Shown: positions 37,363-46,051, counted from the stretch's first letter. The stretch: DNA of 55,676 bases from Sideroxydans sp. (GCA_028710605.1 JAQTTU010000016.1:1-55676); one strand, 5' to 3'. Numbers and translations are program-made. Notes: generated by a model not told the origin, from the sequence alone.

Positions 37363-38070
37363 TCACCTGCTACCTTGCTGCTTTGATCCGGTTTGATTGT
37401 TCGAAGCCGAATCGTTTTCCTGCGGCAAACCTTGCTCCTTGGCGAACAGCACGGCCGCCTTCACCCGCGACGACAGATTGAGCTTGTTCAGAATGTGCCG
37501 CACATGCTGCTTGACCGTGTCGTAGCTGATTTTCAAGGTGATCGCGATGGCCTTGTTGCTTTCGCCGCGCGACAGCAACTGCAATATCTCGCGCTCACGG
37601 TCGGTCAGCAGTTTGAGCGAGTTCTTCGGCTCTTGGCCGGGTTGATCGCCGCGCAACATGTCGATCATTTTTACCGTCATGGTCGGGGCAACCACCAGTT
37701 CGCCTGCGGCGACGCGGCGGATTGCATCCACCACCTCTTCCGGTGCCATGTCCTTCAGCAGATAGCCGCGAACTCCGGCGCGAATCGCGTTGCCCAAGTC
37801 CACTTCCGAATCGCTCATGGTCAGCATCACGGCGGGAATGGTGCAACCTTCCTTGCGTAGCAGTTCCAGCATTTGCAGGCCGTCCATCGGTTTCATGCGC
37901 AGATCCATGACCAGCAGGTCGGGCTGCTCCTTGATGAGGGCGCGCAAATCCTCGATGGTGCCGACTGCGCCGAGCACATTAAAGCCGTAGCAACGAGCGA
38001 GCAATTCTCCCAGTCCTCGTCGGCACAGGCTTTGGTCATCCACCAAAGCAATCTTAAGTTCTTCAGTCAT
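37363..38070 (-). CDS. NarL/FixJ-type response regulator
   Basis: The 235-residue response regulator has a receiver domain (phospho-acceptor Asp56 in LLVMDLRMKPMDG) and a LuxR-type helix-turn-helix (about residues 160-222, LTDREREILQLLSRGESNKA). It should bind DNA when phosphorylated by the kinase encoded just upstream, whose gene end it overlaps by eight bases. The ATG at 38070 (MTEELKIALVDD) is preferred; longer in-frame starts lie deep in the kinase gene. Position directly before sqr suggests that it controls sqr, its own operon, or the divergent qmo operon. Confidence 0.93.
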   Translation of the reverse strand: MTEELKIALVDDQSLCRRGLGELLARCYGFNVLGAVGTIEDLRALIKEQPDLLVMDLRMKPMDGLQMLELLRKEGCTIPAVMLTMSDSEVDLGNAIRAGVRGYLLKDMAPEEVVDAIRRVAAGELVVAPTMTVKMIDMLRGDQPGQEPKNSLKLLTDREREILQLLSRGESNKAIAITLKISYDTVKQHVRHILNKLNLSSRVKAAVLFAKEQGLPQENDSASNNQTGSKQQGSR

Positions 38071-39286
38071 GCGCAGTTCTCCAATTCGTTTCCGGTTCAG
38101 GAAAAAATAATTGTACGCATGTTCCAAGCCCTTTGGTGCTTTCTACCTTAATTTCGCCTCCGATTCGGTGCGCGCGTTCGCGCATGATGATGACTCCGTA
38201 ATGTCCTTCCACCGGGGAAAATGTCCCTACACCGTTGTCTTCAACGGTAAAAACGTAATAGCCGCAGAGGTGATCGACAATCAGGCGGGCATGGCTCGCG
38301 TTGGAATGCTTGGCAATATTGGAAAGCGCTTCGCGCACGATGTGGAAAACCTGTATTTCGTGTTCCAGCGGCAGGTCGAGGTCGGCCACCCGGATGGAGA
38401 TGTCGAGCACAATACTGTGCCGTTTGCGAAACTGTTTTACCAGTGTCTGCAAAGCCTGCAACAGGCCGGCCGGATCCATGTCGCTGCGGAAATCGGTAAT
38501 CAGCGCGCGCACCGCCTTTTGGCCGATCTCCAGCGCTTCGTCGATGTCGCGCGCATATTTGGTCGCCATCAACTCGTTGTTATTGCGCAATGCATCGCTC
38601 AAGAGTGTAGTGTTCATGCGCGCATAATTCAGCGTTTGCGCCAGCGAATCGTGGATTTCGTTGGCGATGGATTGCCGTTCCATCAGCAGTTCGGCGCGCT
38701 TCATTTCGCGGTGGTATTTGATGTGATCAATCAAATTGGACAGCAGATCGGAGAAACTGATCGCCATGGTTGATGCCGCACCGGAATCGGACTGCGGTTT
38801 GTCGAAGAACAGGGTAAAAACGCCCAGCATCGCATCGGAAGAGTTGCGGCTTTCCAAGGGAATGGAAATCACCGAGCGGAATTGCAGGTGAGGGCGGTCG
38901 CCGTGTCGCGTTACGCAGGTTTCGACATCGGTGGAACACAGGCCGTGTTTGAATGCGTCCTTGCCGCAATTTTCGCAGGCCAGTTCCACGATGCGTTCGG
39001 CTTCAAGCTCTTCTCCGGTCAGTCCGACCGCACTGATAACCTGCAAGGTTTGTTCGTCCGGCAGCATTACGCGCACGACCCCCGCTCTTGCGTGGATGAA
39101 AGCGATGGCGGACTCCAGGAAAGTATTCAGTAGCGACTGGAGGTCGCTGTTGCGGGAAGCCGAGAATTCCTGCTCCACGCAGGCATCCAGTCCGCAGCTT
39201 TTGCCGGGAAGCACGAACTCGGGATCTCGCGTCCAGTAAAAAGCCGCGCTGCCTGCACCGTCAACTAACTTCAGCTTTTTACTCAT
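38063..39286 (-). CDS. Soluble NarX-like histidine kinase with cysteine-rich GAF domain
   Basis: The 407-residue cytosolic kinase has no membrane segment. An N-terminal region has Cys31 and Cys36. A GAF domain (about residues 45-190) holds Cys104, Cys107, Cys117 and Cys124 in CENC...GLC...ETC. HisKA_3 follows with His212 in SIANEIHDSLAQTLNYAR, then an HATPase domain ending in DNGVGTF and GLGTCVQLFF. The cysteine cluster suggests a metal, iron-sulfur or thiol redox sensor. I chose ATG 39286 (MSKKLKLVDG). Because the kinase is in the operon with sqr, redox or sulfur state is the likely signal; this is inference. Confidence 0.9.
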   Translation of the reverse strand: MSKKLKLVDGAGSAAFYWTRDPEFVLPGKSCGLDACVEQEFSASRNSDLQSLLNTFLESAIAFIHARAGVVRVMLPDEQTLQVISAVGLTGEELEAERIVELACENCGKDAFKHGLCSTDVETCVTRHGDRPHLQFRSVISIPLESRNSSDAMLGVFTLFFDKPQSDSGAASTMAISFSDLLSNLIDHIKYHREMKRAELLMERQSIANEIHDSLAQTLNYARMNTTLLSDALRNNNELMATKYARDIDEALEIGQKAVRALITDFRSDMDPAGLLQALQTLVKQFRKRHSIVLDISIRVADLDLPLEHEIQVFHIVREALSNIAKHSNASHARLIVDHLCGYYVFTVEDNGVGTFSPVEGHYGVIIMRERAHRIGGEIKVESTKGLGTCVQLFFPEPETNWRTAHD

Positions 39287-39337
39287 GGCATCCGCGATAT
39301 TTTTGTGGGTTCTATCGAGTACGTTTTCATGACAAAG

Positions 39338-39464
39338 TACATCCGGCAGGCGGATGCGGTACGTGAGGTTATGCCGCTTCCTTTTAAATTTCAACATAAC
39401 ACAGCATGAATTCTGCAAGCTACCCCATCAGGGCTATAACCCCACCCACCCGATATGGTTATAG
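39338..39464. promoter_or_regulatory. Inverted repeats in the divergent kinase-phosphoesterase control region
   Basis: Two inverted repeats lie in the 235-base gap between divergent operons. CATCCG-GCAGG-CGGATG (39340-39356) is nearer the kinase start. CTATAACC and GGTTATAG (39434-39441 and 39457-39464) are more central and separated by 15 bases. Either could be an operator for the response regulator. No clear -35/-10 pair stands out; a weak one (TAGACA, 18 bases, CCTAAT) points toward the phosphoesterase. Confidence 0.4.
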
Positions 39465-39521
39465 ACACTTTATGCGTGAATTCGGCCTAATGCGACGCAA
39501 TTTCAGAGGCATAATCAAAGT

Positions 39522-40064
39522 ATGAAGATTTGTATTGTTTCAGACAGCCATGACCGTTCTCCACCCCTTGTGGAGGCGATCAAGGAAGCGCAGGCAGCCG
39601 GGGCGCAAGCCGTTATACACTGCGGCGACCTGATCGGTGTCAACACTTTGCGCGCCTCACTCAAGCTGGGCATTCCCATCCATGCCGTCCACGGCAACAA
39701 CATTGGCGATGTGGCATCGCTCTACCGCGTAATGTACAAGTCTGACGGAATATTCAATTACTATGGGCAGGAAGCCGTGCTGGAACTGGGCGGACGCAGG
39801 ATATTCGTCACCCACATGCCCAATCATGGAAAAGCATTCGCTTGTACCGGTGACTACGATCTGGTCTGCCACGGTCACAGCCACACGGCGCACGTCGGCA
39901 TGCAATCCGACATCAGCGGCGGGCACACCTGGCTGGTCAATCCCGGCTCGGTTGCCGGCATAGATGCCCCCGGCGTGAATGCTATTCCCACCTGGATTCT
40001 CGGAGATCTGGAACGCATGAATTTTGAAATACGTACTTTGCAGCAAACTATATCGGAGGTTTGA
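39522..40064 (+). CDS. YfcE/MJ0936-type metallophosphoesterase
   Basis: The 180-residue calcineurin-like phosphodiesterase has the metal motifs VSDSHD (residues 6-11), HCGDLIG near 33, VHGNNIGD near 56, THMPNHG near 97 and CHGHSHTAH near 115. Substrates in this family are phosphodiesters or nucleotides; this one is unknown. Its stop codon is immediately followed by the GTG start of qmoA (TGA then GTG), with the qmoA ribosome site GGAGG inside its last codons. It is thus the first gene of the qmo operon, which is unusual and not explained by known Qmo function. Confidence 0.92.
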   Translation: MKICIVSDSHDRSPPLVEAIKEAQAAGAQAVIHCGDLIGVNTLRASLKLGIPIHAVHGNNIGDVASLYRVMYKSDGIFNYYGQEAVLELGGRRIFVTHMPNHGKAFACTGDYDLVCHGHSHTAHVGMQSDISGGHTWLVNPGSVAGIDAPGVNAIPTWILGDLERMNFEIRTLQQTISEV

Positions 40065-41354
40065 GTGAACGCTTCTATTGCAACAAACCAGACAATCCTC
40101 GTTGTCGGCGGCGGTATCAGCGGCATGACGGCAGCGCTGGAGGCCGCCGAATGCGGCAAACAAGTAATCCTGGCCGAACGCGATACCAGCCTGGGCGGAC
40201 GTACCGCGCTGCTGTACCGCTATTTCCCCAAGATGTGCCACCCCACCTGCGGCCTGGAAATCAACCTGCGCCGCCTCAAGGCCAACCGCAATTTGCGCGT
40301 GATGACCCAGACCGAGGTGGTGTCGGTGACAGGTCAGCGCGGCGATTACAACGTTACGCTGAAAATTTCGCCGCGTTACGTCAACCAGAACTGCACCGGC
40401 TGCGGAGAATGCGCCAAAGTGGTGGAGGCCGAGATTGCCAATCCTTACGAATATGGCTTGTCCAAGACCAAGGCAGCCTACTTGCCGCATGCCATGGCTT
40501 ATCCGCAACGTTATGTGCTGGACGCATCCATCGTCGGTACAGCCGATGGCGAAAAAGCCAAAGCCGCGTGCAAATACAGCGCCATCGAACTCGACATGCA
40601 GATCGAAACCGTCGAGCTGAAAGTCGGCGCGGTCGTGTGGGCGACCGGCTGGAAACCTTACGACGCGGCCAAGATTCAGCCTTACGGTTATGACCGTTTC
40701 GACAACGTCATCACCAGTCTGGAATTCGAGCGTCTCGCCGATCCGCACGGCCCCACTGGCGGCAAGCTGCTGCGTCCTTCGGATGGCAAGGAAGCGAAGA
40801 ACATCGCCTTCATCCAGTGCGCCGGTTCGCGCGACGAAAACCATCTGCGCCATTGCTCGCGTATCTGCTGCATGGCCTCGTTGAAGCAAACGCAATATGT
40901 GCGCGAGGCTTACGGCGAAGAAGGCAAGTCCACCGTTTATTACATCGACATCCGTTCCATCGACCGTCTGGAAGACTTCTACCAGAAGGTGCAGCAAGAC
41001 CCGACGGTGAAATTCGTCAAATCCAAAGTCGCTAGCATCAAGCTGCACGAAGCGAGCGGCGATCTGGTGCTGCACGGCGTGAATACCGAAGGCTATCACC
41101 GCTATGCCGAGCAACACGATCTGGTGGTGCTGGCAGTGGGCATGGAGCCGGAAAGCAACGGCATCGCGTTGCCTGCGGACATCGTCACCGACTCGTCCGG
41201 TTTCATCGAAGGATCGAAAGATGGCGGACAATTCTCTGCCGGTGCGGCGAGCAGCCCGCTGGATGTTAACCGTTCTGTACAAAGCGCCACCGCCGCGTCG
41301 TTGCGCGCGATTCAAGTGGTACACAAAACCTCTGCTAGCGAAGGAGCAAGATAA
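40065..41354 (+). CDS. qmoA: QmoA, HdrA-like flavoprotein of the Qmo complex
   Basis: The 429-residue HdrA-like flavoprotein has an FAD fold (ILVVGGGISGMTAALEAAE, residues 11-29). Cysteine motifs are KMCHPTCGLE near 57-66, CTGCGECAKVV near 109 and HCSRICCMASLKQ near 265. In the Qmo complex it passes electrons between APS reductase and the quinone pool; sulfur-oxidising betaproteobacteria use it in the oxidative direction for sulfite. It starts at GTG 40065 after TCGGAGGTTTGA and overlaps qmoB by one base. The aprBA genes it would serve are not in the window. Confidence 0.9.
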   Translation: MNASIATNQTILVVGGGISGMTAALEAAECGKQVILAERDTSLGGRTALLYRYFPKMCHPTCGLEINLRRLKANRNLRVMTQTEVVSVTGQRGDYNVTLKISPRYVNQNCTGCGECAKVVEAEIANPYEYGLSKTKAAYLPHAMAYPQRYVLDASIVGTADGEKAKAACKYSAIELDMQIETVELKVGAVVWATGWKPYDAAKIQPYGYDRFDNVITSLEFERLADPHGPTGGKLLRPSDGKEAKNIAFIQCAGSRDENHLRHCSRICCMASLKQTQYVREAYGEEGKSTVYYIDIRSIDRLEDFYQKVQQDPTVKFVKSKVASIKLHEASGDLVLHGVNTEGYHRYAEQHDLVVLAVGMEPESNGIALPADIVTDSSGFIEGSKDGGQFSAGAASSPLDVNRSVQSATAASLRAIQVVHKTSASEGAR

Positions 41355-43597
41355 TGGCTGAGATGAAAACTGCTGCGTATATCTGTTCCGGTTGCGAACT
41401 GGGCGACAAGCTCGATGTTGCGCAGCTGACCAAGATCGCGCAGAAGGAAGGCAAGATGGCGCTGGTGCGCGAACACGCTTTCCTGTGCAATGAAGAAGGC
41501 GTGCAGATGATTCGCGACGACATCGAAAAAGAAGCCGTCACGCATATCTGCATCGCGGCTTGTTCGCGTCGCGCCAAGACCGAAGCGTTCAATTTCCCGA
41601 CCGTTGCCATGTCGCGCGCCAACTTGCGCGAAGGTGTGATCTGGGTGATCGCGGAAGGCGAGCAGCACGACGAAGTGCGTCAGGAAATGGCGAATGACTA
41701 CGTGCGTATGGGCTGCGCCGAAATTAAAAAAATGATTTTGCCGCAGGGCAACCCCAACCACGCGCACAACAAGCGCTTGCTGGTGGTGGGCGGCGGCATG
41801 TCGGGCATGACCTCGGCGCTGGAAGCTGCCGAAGCGGGCTACGACATCGTTATCGTGGAAAAAGAAGCTCAACTCGGCGGCTGGGCGGCCAAGTTGTGGA
41901 AGCGCGTACCGTTCAAACAACCGTTCGCCGAACCGCAAGATACCGGTCTCACCGAACTGGCTGCCAAGGTCAGCGCACATCCGCGTATCACGGTTCACCT
42001 GAGCTCCACCGTCGCCGAGACTTCCGGTGCGCCGGGACGCTTCAGCGTACAGGTGAAGGGCGCAGCCGGAATCACCACAGAAGAAGTGGGCGGCATCGTG
42101 CAAGCCACCGGCTTCACCACTTATGACCTCAACAAGCTGCCCGAACTCGGCGGCGGCAAAGCCAACGTGGTTGACCAGGCAGGCTTGGAAGCCTTGGCGC
42201 GCAGCGCGAATGGCGCAACTATCAAACGTGCCGACGGCAAAGAAGTGAAATCGGTGGTGTTCGTGCAGTGCGCCGGACAGCGCGACGAGACGGGTACACA
42301 TCTGGCTTATTGCTCCGGCCATTGCTGCGCCACCAGCGTCAAGCAAGCCATGTATTTCAAGGATGCCAACCCGCAAGTGGATACGGTGGTGATGTTTACC
42401 GACCTGCGTTTGCCCGGCATGGGCGAAGATTTCTACCGCAGCGCGCAGCAGAAGGGCGTGATTTTCACCAAGGGCAAAGCCTCTGCGGTGGAAGCCTCCG
42501 GCGACGGTTGCGAAGTTAAATTCCGCGATCTGATTCTGGATGAAGACACTTCTCTGAACGCCGATCTGGTGGTGCTTGCCACCGGACAAGTGCCGAACGC
42601 AGGTGTAAATCTCGAAGCGTGGAATCCTATCGTAACCGCAGCCGAAGGTGGTTCGGACGAGGCCAAACAGCAGAAGATCGAGATGCAAAAGACTTCTGTG
42701 CTCAACCTCAACTATCGCCAAGGCCCGGACATGCCGCAGTTGAAGCAGGGCTTCGCGGATTCGCATTTCATCTGCTTCCCTTACGAAACGCGCCGCACCG
42801 GCATTTACGCCGCAGGCCCGGTGCGCCGTCCCATGGACATGCTGCAAGCCACGGAAGATGCCACCGGCGCGGCACTCAAGGCCATTCAGGCCGTGGAGAA
42901 CGCCAGCATCGGACGCGCCGCGCATCCGCGCTCCGGCGACTTGTCTTTCCCGACTGCGCGTCTGGAAGGCTGCACTCAATGCAAACGCTGCACGGTGGAA
43001 TGTCCGTTCGGCGCGATCGACGAAGATGAAAGACGCTTCCCGGTGTTCAATGAAAGCCGCTGCCGCCGTTGCGGTACTTGCATGGGCGCATGCCCGGTGC
43101 GCGTGATTTCGTTCGAGAACTATTCGGTCGATACCGTCGGCATGCAGATCAAAGCGGTGGACATGCCGGACGAGTTCTCCGAAAGACCGCGTATCCTGAT
43201 TCTCGCTTGCGAGAACGATGCTTATCCGGCGCTGGATATGGCGGGCTTGCAGCATCATCTGTATTCCGCGTTTGTGCGCGCCATTCCGGTGCGTTGCCTC
43301 GGTTCGGTGAACACCATCTGGATCACCGATGCGCTCAACTCCGGCTACGACGGCGTGATGTTGATGGGCTGCAAACACGGCGACAATTATCAGTGCCACT
43401 TTGTTAAAGGCTCGGAGTTGGCCAACTACCGCATGAGCAAGATCGACGACACGCTCAAACAGCTCGGGTTGGAAAAAGAGCGCGTTATCACGCACGAAGT
43501 GGCGATCACCGACAATGCGCGCGTGGCAAAACTGATTAACGAGTATGTCGAGAAGATCAACGAGATCGGTATGTCGCCCATGAAGGGCTTCAACTAA
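41354..43597 (+). CDS. qmoB: QmoB, HdrA-like flavoprotein with ferredoxin and MvhD domains
   Basis: The 747-residue protein has an N-terminal cysteine segment (AYICSGCELGDK), a flavin domain from about residue 140 (LLVVGGGMSGMTSALEA) and two [4Fe-4S] motifs near residues 538-590 (CTQCKRCTVECPFG, CRRCGTCMGACPVR). A C-terminal MvhD-like domain (about 615-747) contains MLMGCKHGDNYQCHF. This architecture is that of QmoB. MvhD domains link Hdr proteins to electron donors, so it could bridge QmoA and HdrCB. It sits 12 bases before hdrC. Confidence 0.92.
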   Translation: MAEMKTAAYICSGCELGDKLDVAQLTKIAQKEGKMALVREHAFLCNEEGVQMIRDDIEKEAVTHICIAACSRRAKTEAFNFPTVAMSRANLREGVIWVIAEGEQHDEVRQEMANDYVRMGCAEIKKMILPQGNPNHAHNKRLLVVGGGMSGMTSALEAAEAGYDIVIVEKEAQLGGWAAKLWKRVPFKQPFAEPQDTGLTELAAKVSAHPRITVHLSSTVAETSGAPGRFSVQVKGAAGITTEEVGGIVQATGFTTYDLNKLPELGGGKANVVDQAGLEALARSANGATIKRADGKEVKSVVFVQCAGQRDETGTHLAYCSGHCCATSVKQAMYFKDANPQVDTVVMFTDLRLPGMGEDFYRSAQQKGVIFTKGKASAVEASGDGCEVKFRDLILDEDTSLNADLVVLATGQVPNAGVNLEAWNPIVTAAEGGSDEAKQQKIEMQKTSVLNLNYRQGPDMPQLKQGFADSHFICFPYETRRTGIYAAGPVRRPMDMLQATEDATGAALKAIQAVENASIGRAAHPRSGDLSFPTARLEGCTQCKRCTVECPFGAIDEDERRFPVFNESRCRRCGTCMGACPVRVISFENYSVDTVGMQIKAVDMPDEFSERPRILILACENDAYPALDMAGLQHHLYSAFVRAIPVRCLGSVNTIWITDALNSGYDGVMLMGCKHGDNYQCHFVKGSELANYRMSKIDDTLKQLGLEKERVITHEVAITDNARVAKLINEYVEKINEIGMSPMKGFN

Positions 43598-43609
43598 GGA
43601 GCGCGTAAG

Positions 43610-44233
43610 ATGACCGTACAAAATCAACAAGCTGTTGCGCGTTACCGTAACGACTTCCTGCGCGAAGTCGAAGAGCGCGTCGAGGACGGCGAGTGGGTCA
43701 AGATGTGTATGCAATGCGGCGTGTGCGCGGGTTCATGCCCGCTGGGCAACGCATGGCAACACACCCCGCAAAAGCTGTTCATGATGATCCGCGCCGGCAA
43801 GCGCGAAGAGGTGCTGACATCGGATGCGATGTGGATGTGTACCTCCTGCTACAACTGCATCGTGCGCTGCCCGCGCAAGTTGCCCATCACGCACATCATG
43901 CACGGCTTGGCGAACTATGCGCACCGCCTGAACATCGCCCCCAAAGGCCAGCCGACGCGCGAAGTTGCCAAGTTGTTCTGGAACAACCTCGCCAAGACCG
44001 GACGCGTCAACGAGTTGAAGTTTTCGCTGGCGATGTATTTCAAAGACGGTTTCGTGCAGGGCATCAAGAATGCGATGGCGATGCAGAGCGTCGGTCTCGG
44101 TCTGGTGAAAGCAAAACGCCTCAATCCGATGGAGCTGTTCGGCGGACACAAGTGCAAAGACACGGGCAGCTTCAACAAGATGATCGCCAAAGCGCGCGAG
44201 ATCGAAGACCGTAAGAAAGGTTTCACTTCCTGA
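43610..44233 (+). CDS. hdrC: HdrC-like iron-sulfur subunit (replaces QmoC)
   Basis: The 207-residue protein has two [4Fe-4S] motifs, CMQCGVCAGSCPLG (residues about 34-47) and CTSCYNCIVRCPRK (about 80-93), and no membrane helices. In sulfate reducers QmoC is a fusion of HdrC with a cytochrome b membrane part; here the soluble HdrC and HdrB genes follow qmoAB instead, as known in some sulfur oxidisers. The membrane anchor for quinone must therefore come from another protein, or electrons go to a soluble acceptor. Confidence 0.9.
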   Translation: MTVQNQQAVARYRNDFLREVEERVEDGEWVKMCMQCGVCAGSCPLGNAWQHTPQKLFMMIRAGKREEVLTSDAMWMCTSCYNCIVRCPRKLPITHIMHGLANYAHRLNIAPKGQPTREVAKLFWNNLAKTGRVNELKFSLAMYFKDGFVQGIKNAMAMQSVGLGLVKAKRLNPMELFGGHKCKDTGSFNKMIAKAREIEDRKKGFTS

Positions 44234-44250
44234 GGGAATGGATAACAGTC

Positions 44251-45147
44251 ATGGCTAAAAAACAATACGCTTATTACCCCGGTTGCTCTTCCCAGAAGGG
44301 CGCGTCGGCTTCCAACTTCAGCACCTCGCTCGACGTGATGTGCGACAAGCTCGGTGTCCAGCTCAACGAGATTCCTGACTGGAACTGTTGCGGCGCATCC
44401 ATCGGTTATGCCGAGGGCGGCGAGTTGCCGCGTCTGGCTATCGGCGCGCGCAACCTAGCGCTGGCAGAACAGAATTTGCCCGGACAGGATATGGTGTCCG
44501 GCTGCCCGGCATGCTGGCTGGCTTCGCGCGAAACGGCGGATCGCCTGAATGCGCACGGCAATTTGATGTCCGAAACCAACGAAGCGCTCAAGGAAGTCGG
44601 CCTGAACTTCAAAGGTTCGGTCAAGCCGCGCCACATGGTCGAAGTGATGGTGGAAGACATCGGCTTCGAGGCAATGAAACAGGCGGTAGTCAAACCGCTG
44701 CAAGGCCTGAAGATTGCCGGTTATGTCGGTTGCCAGACCAACCGTCCGTTCGGCATTGCCGGTGAATCGTTCGAGAACCCGCAATATCTCGACAAGATGA
44801 TCGAAGCTGTCGGCGCGGAAGCGGTTGCCAAGTTCGACCAGAAAGTCACTTGCTGCGGCGGCGCGCTGGCGTTTTCCGAACCGGAAAAGGCGCAGAAGCA
44901 GATTCGCAGCATCATCGAATCGGCTTACGACCACGGCGCGGAAATGATCGTCACGCCTTGCCAGTTGTGCCAGGCCAACGTCGAAGTCTATCAATCCGAA
45001 ATCAACAAGAAGCAGGGCACCAAGTTCGCCATGCCGGTGGTTTATTACTCCGAGCTGATGAGCGTGGCCTACGGCGGCAACGCCAAGCAGTCCGGCTTGG
45101 ACGGGCACATCATCCAGCCGAAGAAGTTGCAGGACATCGCCAAGTAA
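44251..45147 (+). CDS. hdrB: HdrB-like CCG-domain subunit
   Basis: The 298-residue protein has two CCG domains. The first has YYPGCSSQKG, WNCCGASIGY and GCPACW. The second has GYVGCQTNRPFG, VTCCGGALAF and TPCQLCQAN. In HdrB these bind the special double-cubane clusters that carry out disulfide chemistry in methanogens. The full cysteine sets suggest a catalytic cluster rather than a relic. It is the last gene of the operon; a palindrome with a new promoter candidate follows. Confidence 0.92.
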   Translation: MAKKQYAYYPGCSSQKGASASNFSTSLDVMCDKLGVQLNEIPDWNCCGASIGYAEGGELPRLAIGARNLALAEQNLPGQDMVSGCPACWLASRETADRLNAHGNLMSETNEALKEVGLNFKGSVKPRHMVEVMVEDIGFEAMKQAVVKPLQGLKIAGYVGCQTNRPFGIAGESFENPQYLDKMIEAVGAEAVAKFDQKVTCCGGALAFSEPEKAQKQIRSIIESAYDHGAEMIVTPCQLCQANVEVYQSEINKKQGTKFAMPVVYYSELMSVAYGGNAKQSGLDGHIIQPKKLQDIAK

Positions 45148-45159
45148 TTTTCAATCGCG

Positions 45160-45202
45160 CGTTCGCCCTTGCTTCGTTACAGGGCGAACGTGGCGCTATA
45201 AT
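45160..45202 (+). promoter_or_regulatory. Palindrome plus TATAAT promoter candidate before the rhodanese gene
   Basis: CGTTCGCCCT (45160-45169) and AGGGCGAACG (45181-45190) form a perfect 10-bp inverted repeat. A consensus TATAAT -10 follows at 45197-45202, 40 bases before the rhodanese ATG. The -35 position falls in the palindrome loop (TTCGTT at 45173, 18-base spacing). It could be an operator over the -35 or the 3' end hairpin of the qmo operon, which lacks a T run. Confidence 0.5.
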
Positions 45203-45241
45203 CCCGCCATCCATAAAAAAACAATCAGGAGCGCGGAGACC

Positions 45242-45628
45242 ATGCAACACCTTGAACCGAAACAAGCCTACGAATTTCTGCAAGCCAATCCAGAAGCGGT
45301 GTTCGTCGATGTGCGCAGCGAGATGGAATACATGTTCGTCGGCCATCCGCGCGGCTCGATTCACATCCCTTGGGTGGACGGCCCGGACTGGGAGATCAAC
45401 CCGCAATTCGTCGCGCAAGTGCGCAAGGCCGCCAGCGCCAACCGTCCCGTCGTGCTCATCTGCCGCTCGGGGCGACGTTCCGCCGATGCCGGGCTGGCTT
45501 TGGAAAATGCCGGGTTGAAAGAGATATACAACGTCACGCACGGCTTCGAAGGCGACCTCGACGATAGCCATCACCGCAATTCCCACAACGGCTGGCGCTT
45601 CGACAACCTGCCTTGGGCGCAAACCTGA
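45242..45628 (+). CDS. Rhodanese-like sulfurtransferase
   Basis: The 128-residue single rhodanese domain has the active-site loop CRSGRRS, with catalytic Cys74, and the upstream strand VFVDVRSEMEYMFVGHP. There is no signal peptide, so it is cytosolic. It could carry persulfide sulfur between sulfide-oxidation and Hdr/Qmo enzymes, which fits its position just after hdrB; that is inference. A GGAGCGCGGAG ribosome region precedes the ATG. Confidence 0.93.
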   Translation: MQHLEPKQAYEFLQANPEAVFVDVRSEMEYMFVGHPRGSIHIPWVDGPDWEINPQFVAQVRKAASANRPVVLICRSGRRSADAGLALENAGLKEIYNVTHGFEGDLDDSHHRNSHNGWRFDNLPWAQT

Positions 45629-45652
45629 TATTGAACCGGAAATAAAATCACC

Positions 45653-46051
45653 ATGACCACCATCCCAGACTTCAGCGAATCCCAACAAAAGCATGTCGCC
45701 GCCTTGCTGTTCGAGCGCTACGGCAAAATCGTGCCGCTCCAGCTCGCCGACAGCGAATTGCAACTCGGCGGCGATCCCGCGCAACTCACGCTTTGTCCGA
45801 CGCTCTATTGGAACGAACGCGGCGCGCACTTCGTGGTGTGCAAGGTCGCAGCGGACCGCTATCGCTGCCAGTTCTTTTATTCCGAAGCCGAGCACTATGG
45901 CACGGGACGCGAAGAATACGACGACCTCGATAACTGCGTGGTGACCCTGCTGCAAGTGCAGGCCGACCACGAAAGCCAGCTCGCCGAAATCTCCTCCGGC
46001 GCGACCGCCGCCAACCTCGGCGACGATTATCACGGGCCGCTGGTGGTGTAG
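45653..46051 (+). CDS. Hypothetical protein following the rhodanese gene
   Basis: This 132-residue soluble acidic protein is not recognised. It has aromatic/tyrosine-rich stretches (CQFFYSEAEHYGTGREEYDD) and no metal or nucleotide motif that I can see. Cysteines are at LTLCPTLYW, VVCKVAA, RCQFF and DNCVVTL. It starts 24 bases after the rhodanese and is probably co-transcribed. Function is unknown. Confidence 0.78.
   Translation: MTTIPDFSESQQKHVAALLFERYGKIVPLQLADSELQLGGDPAQLTLCPTLYWNERGAHFVVCKVAADRYRCQFFYSEAEHYGTGREEYDDLDNCVVTLLQVQADHESQLAEISSGATAANLGDDYHGPLVV

Noticed and set aside
41312-43714. 800-codon open frame on the minus strand across qmoB
   Set aside because: It is a mirror of the GC-rich qmoB codons. 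qmoB has clear flavin, ferredoxin and MvhD motifs, and the antisense product is His/Arg-rich with no recognisable domain.
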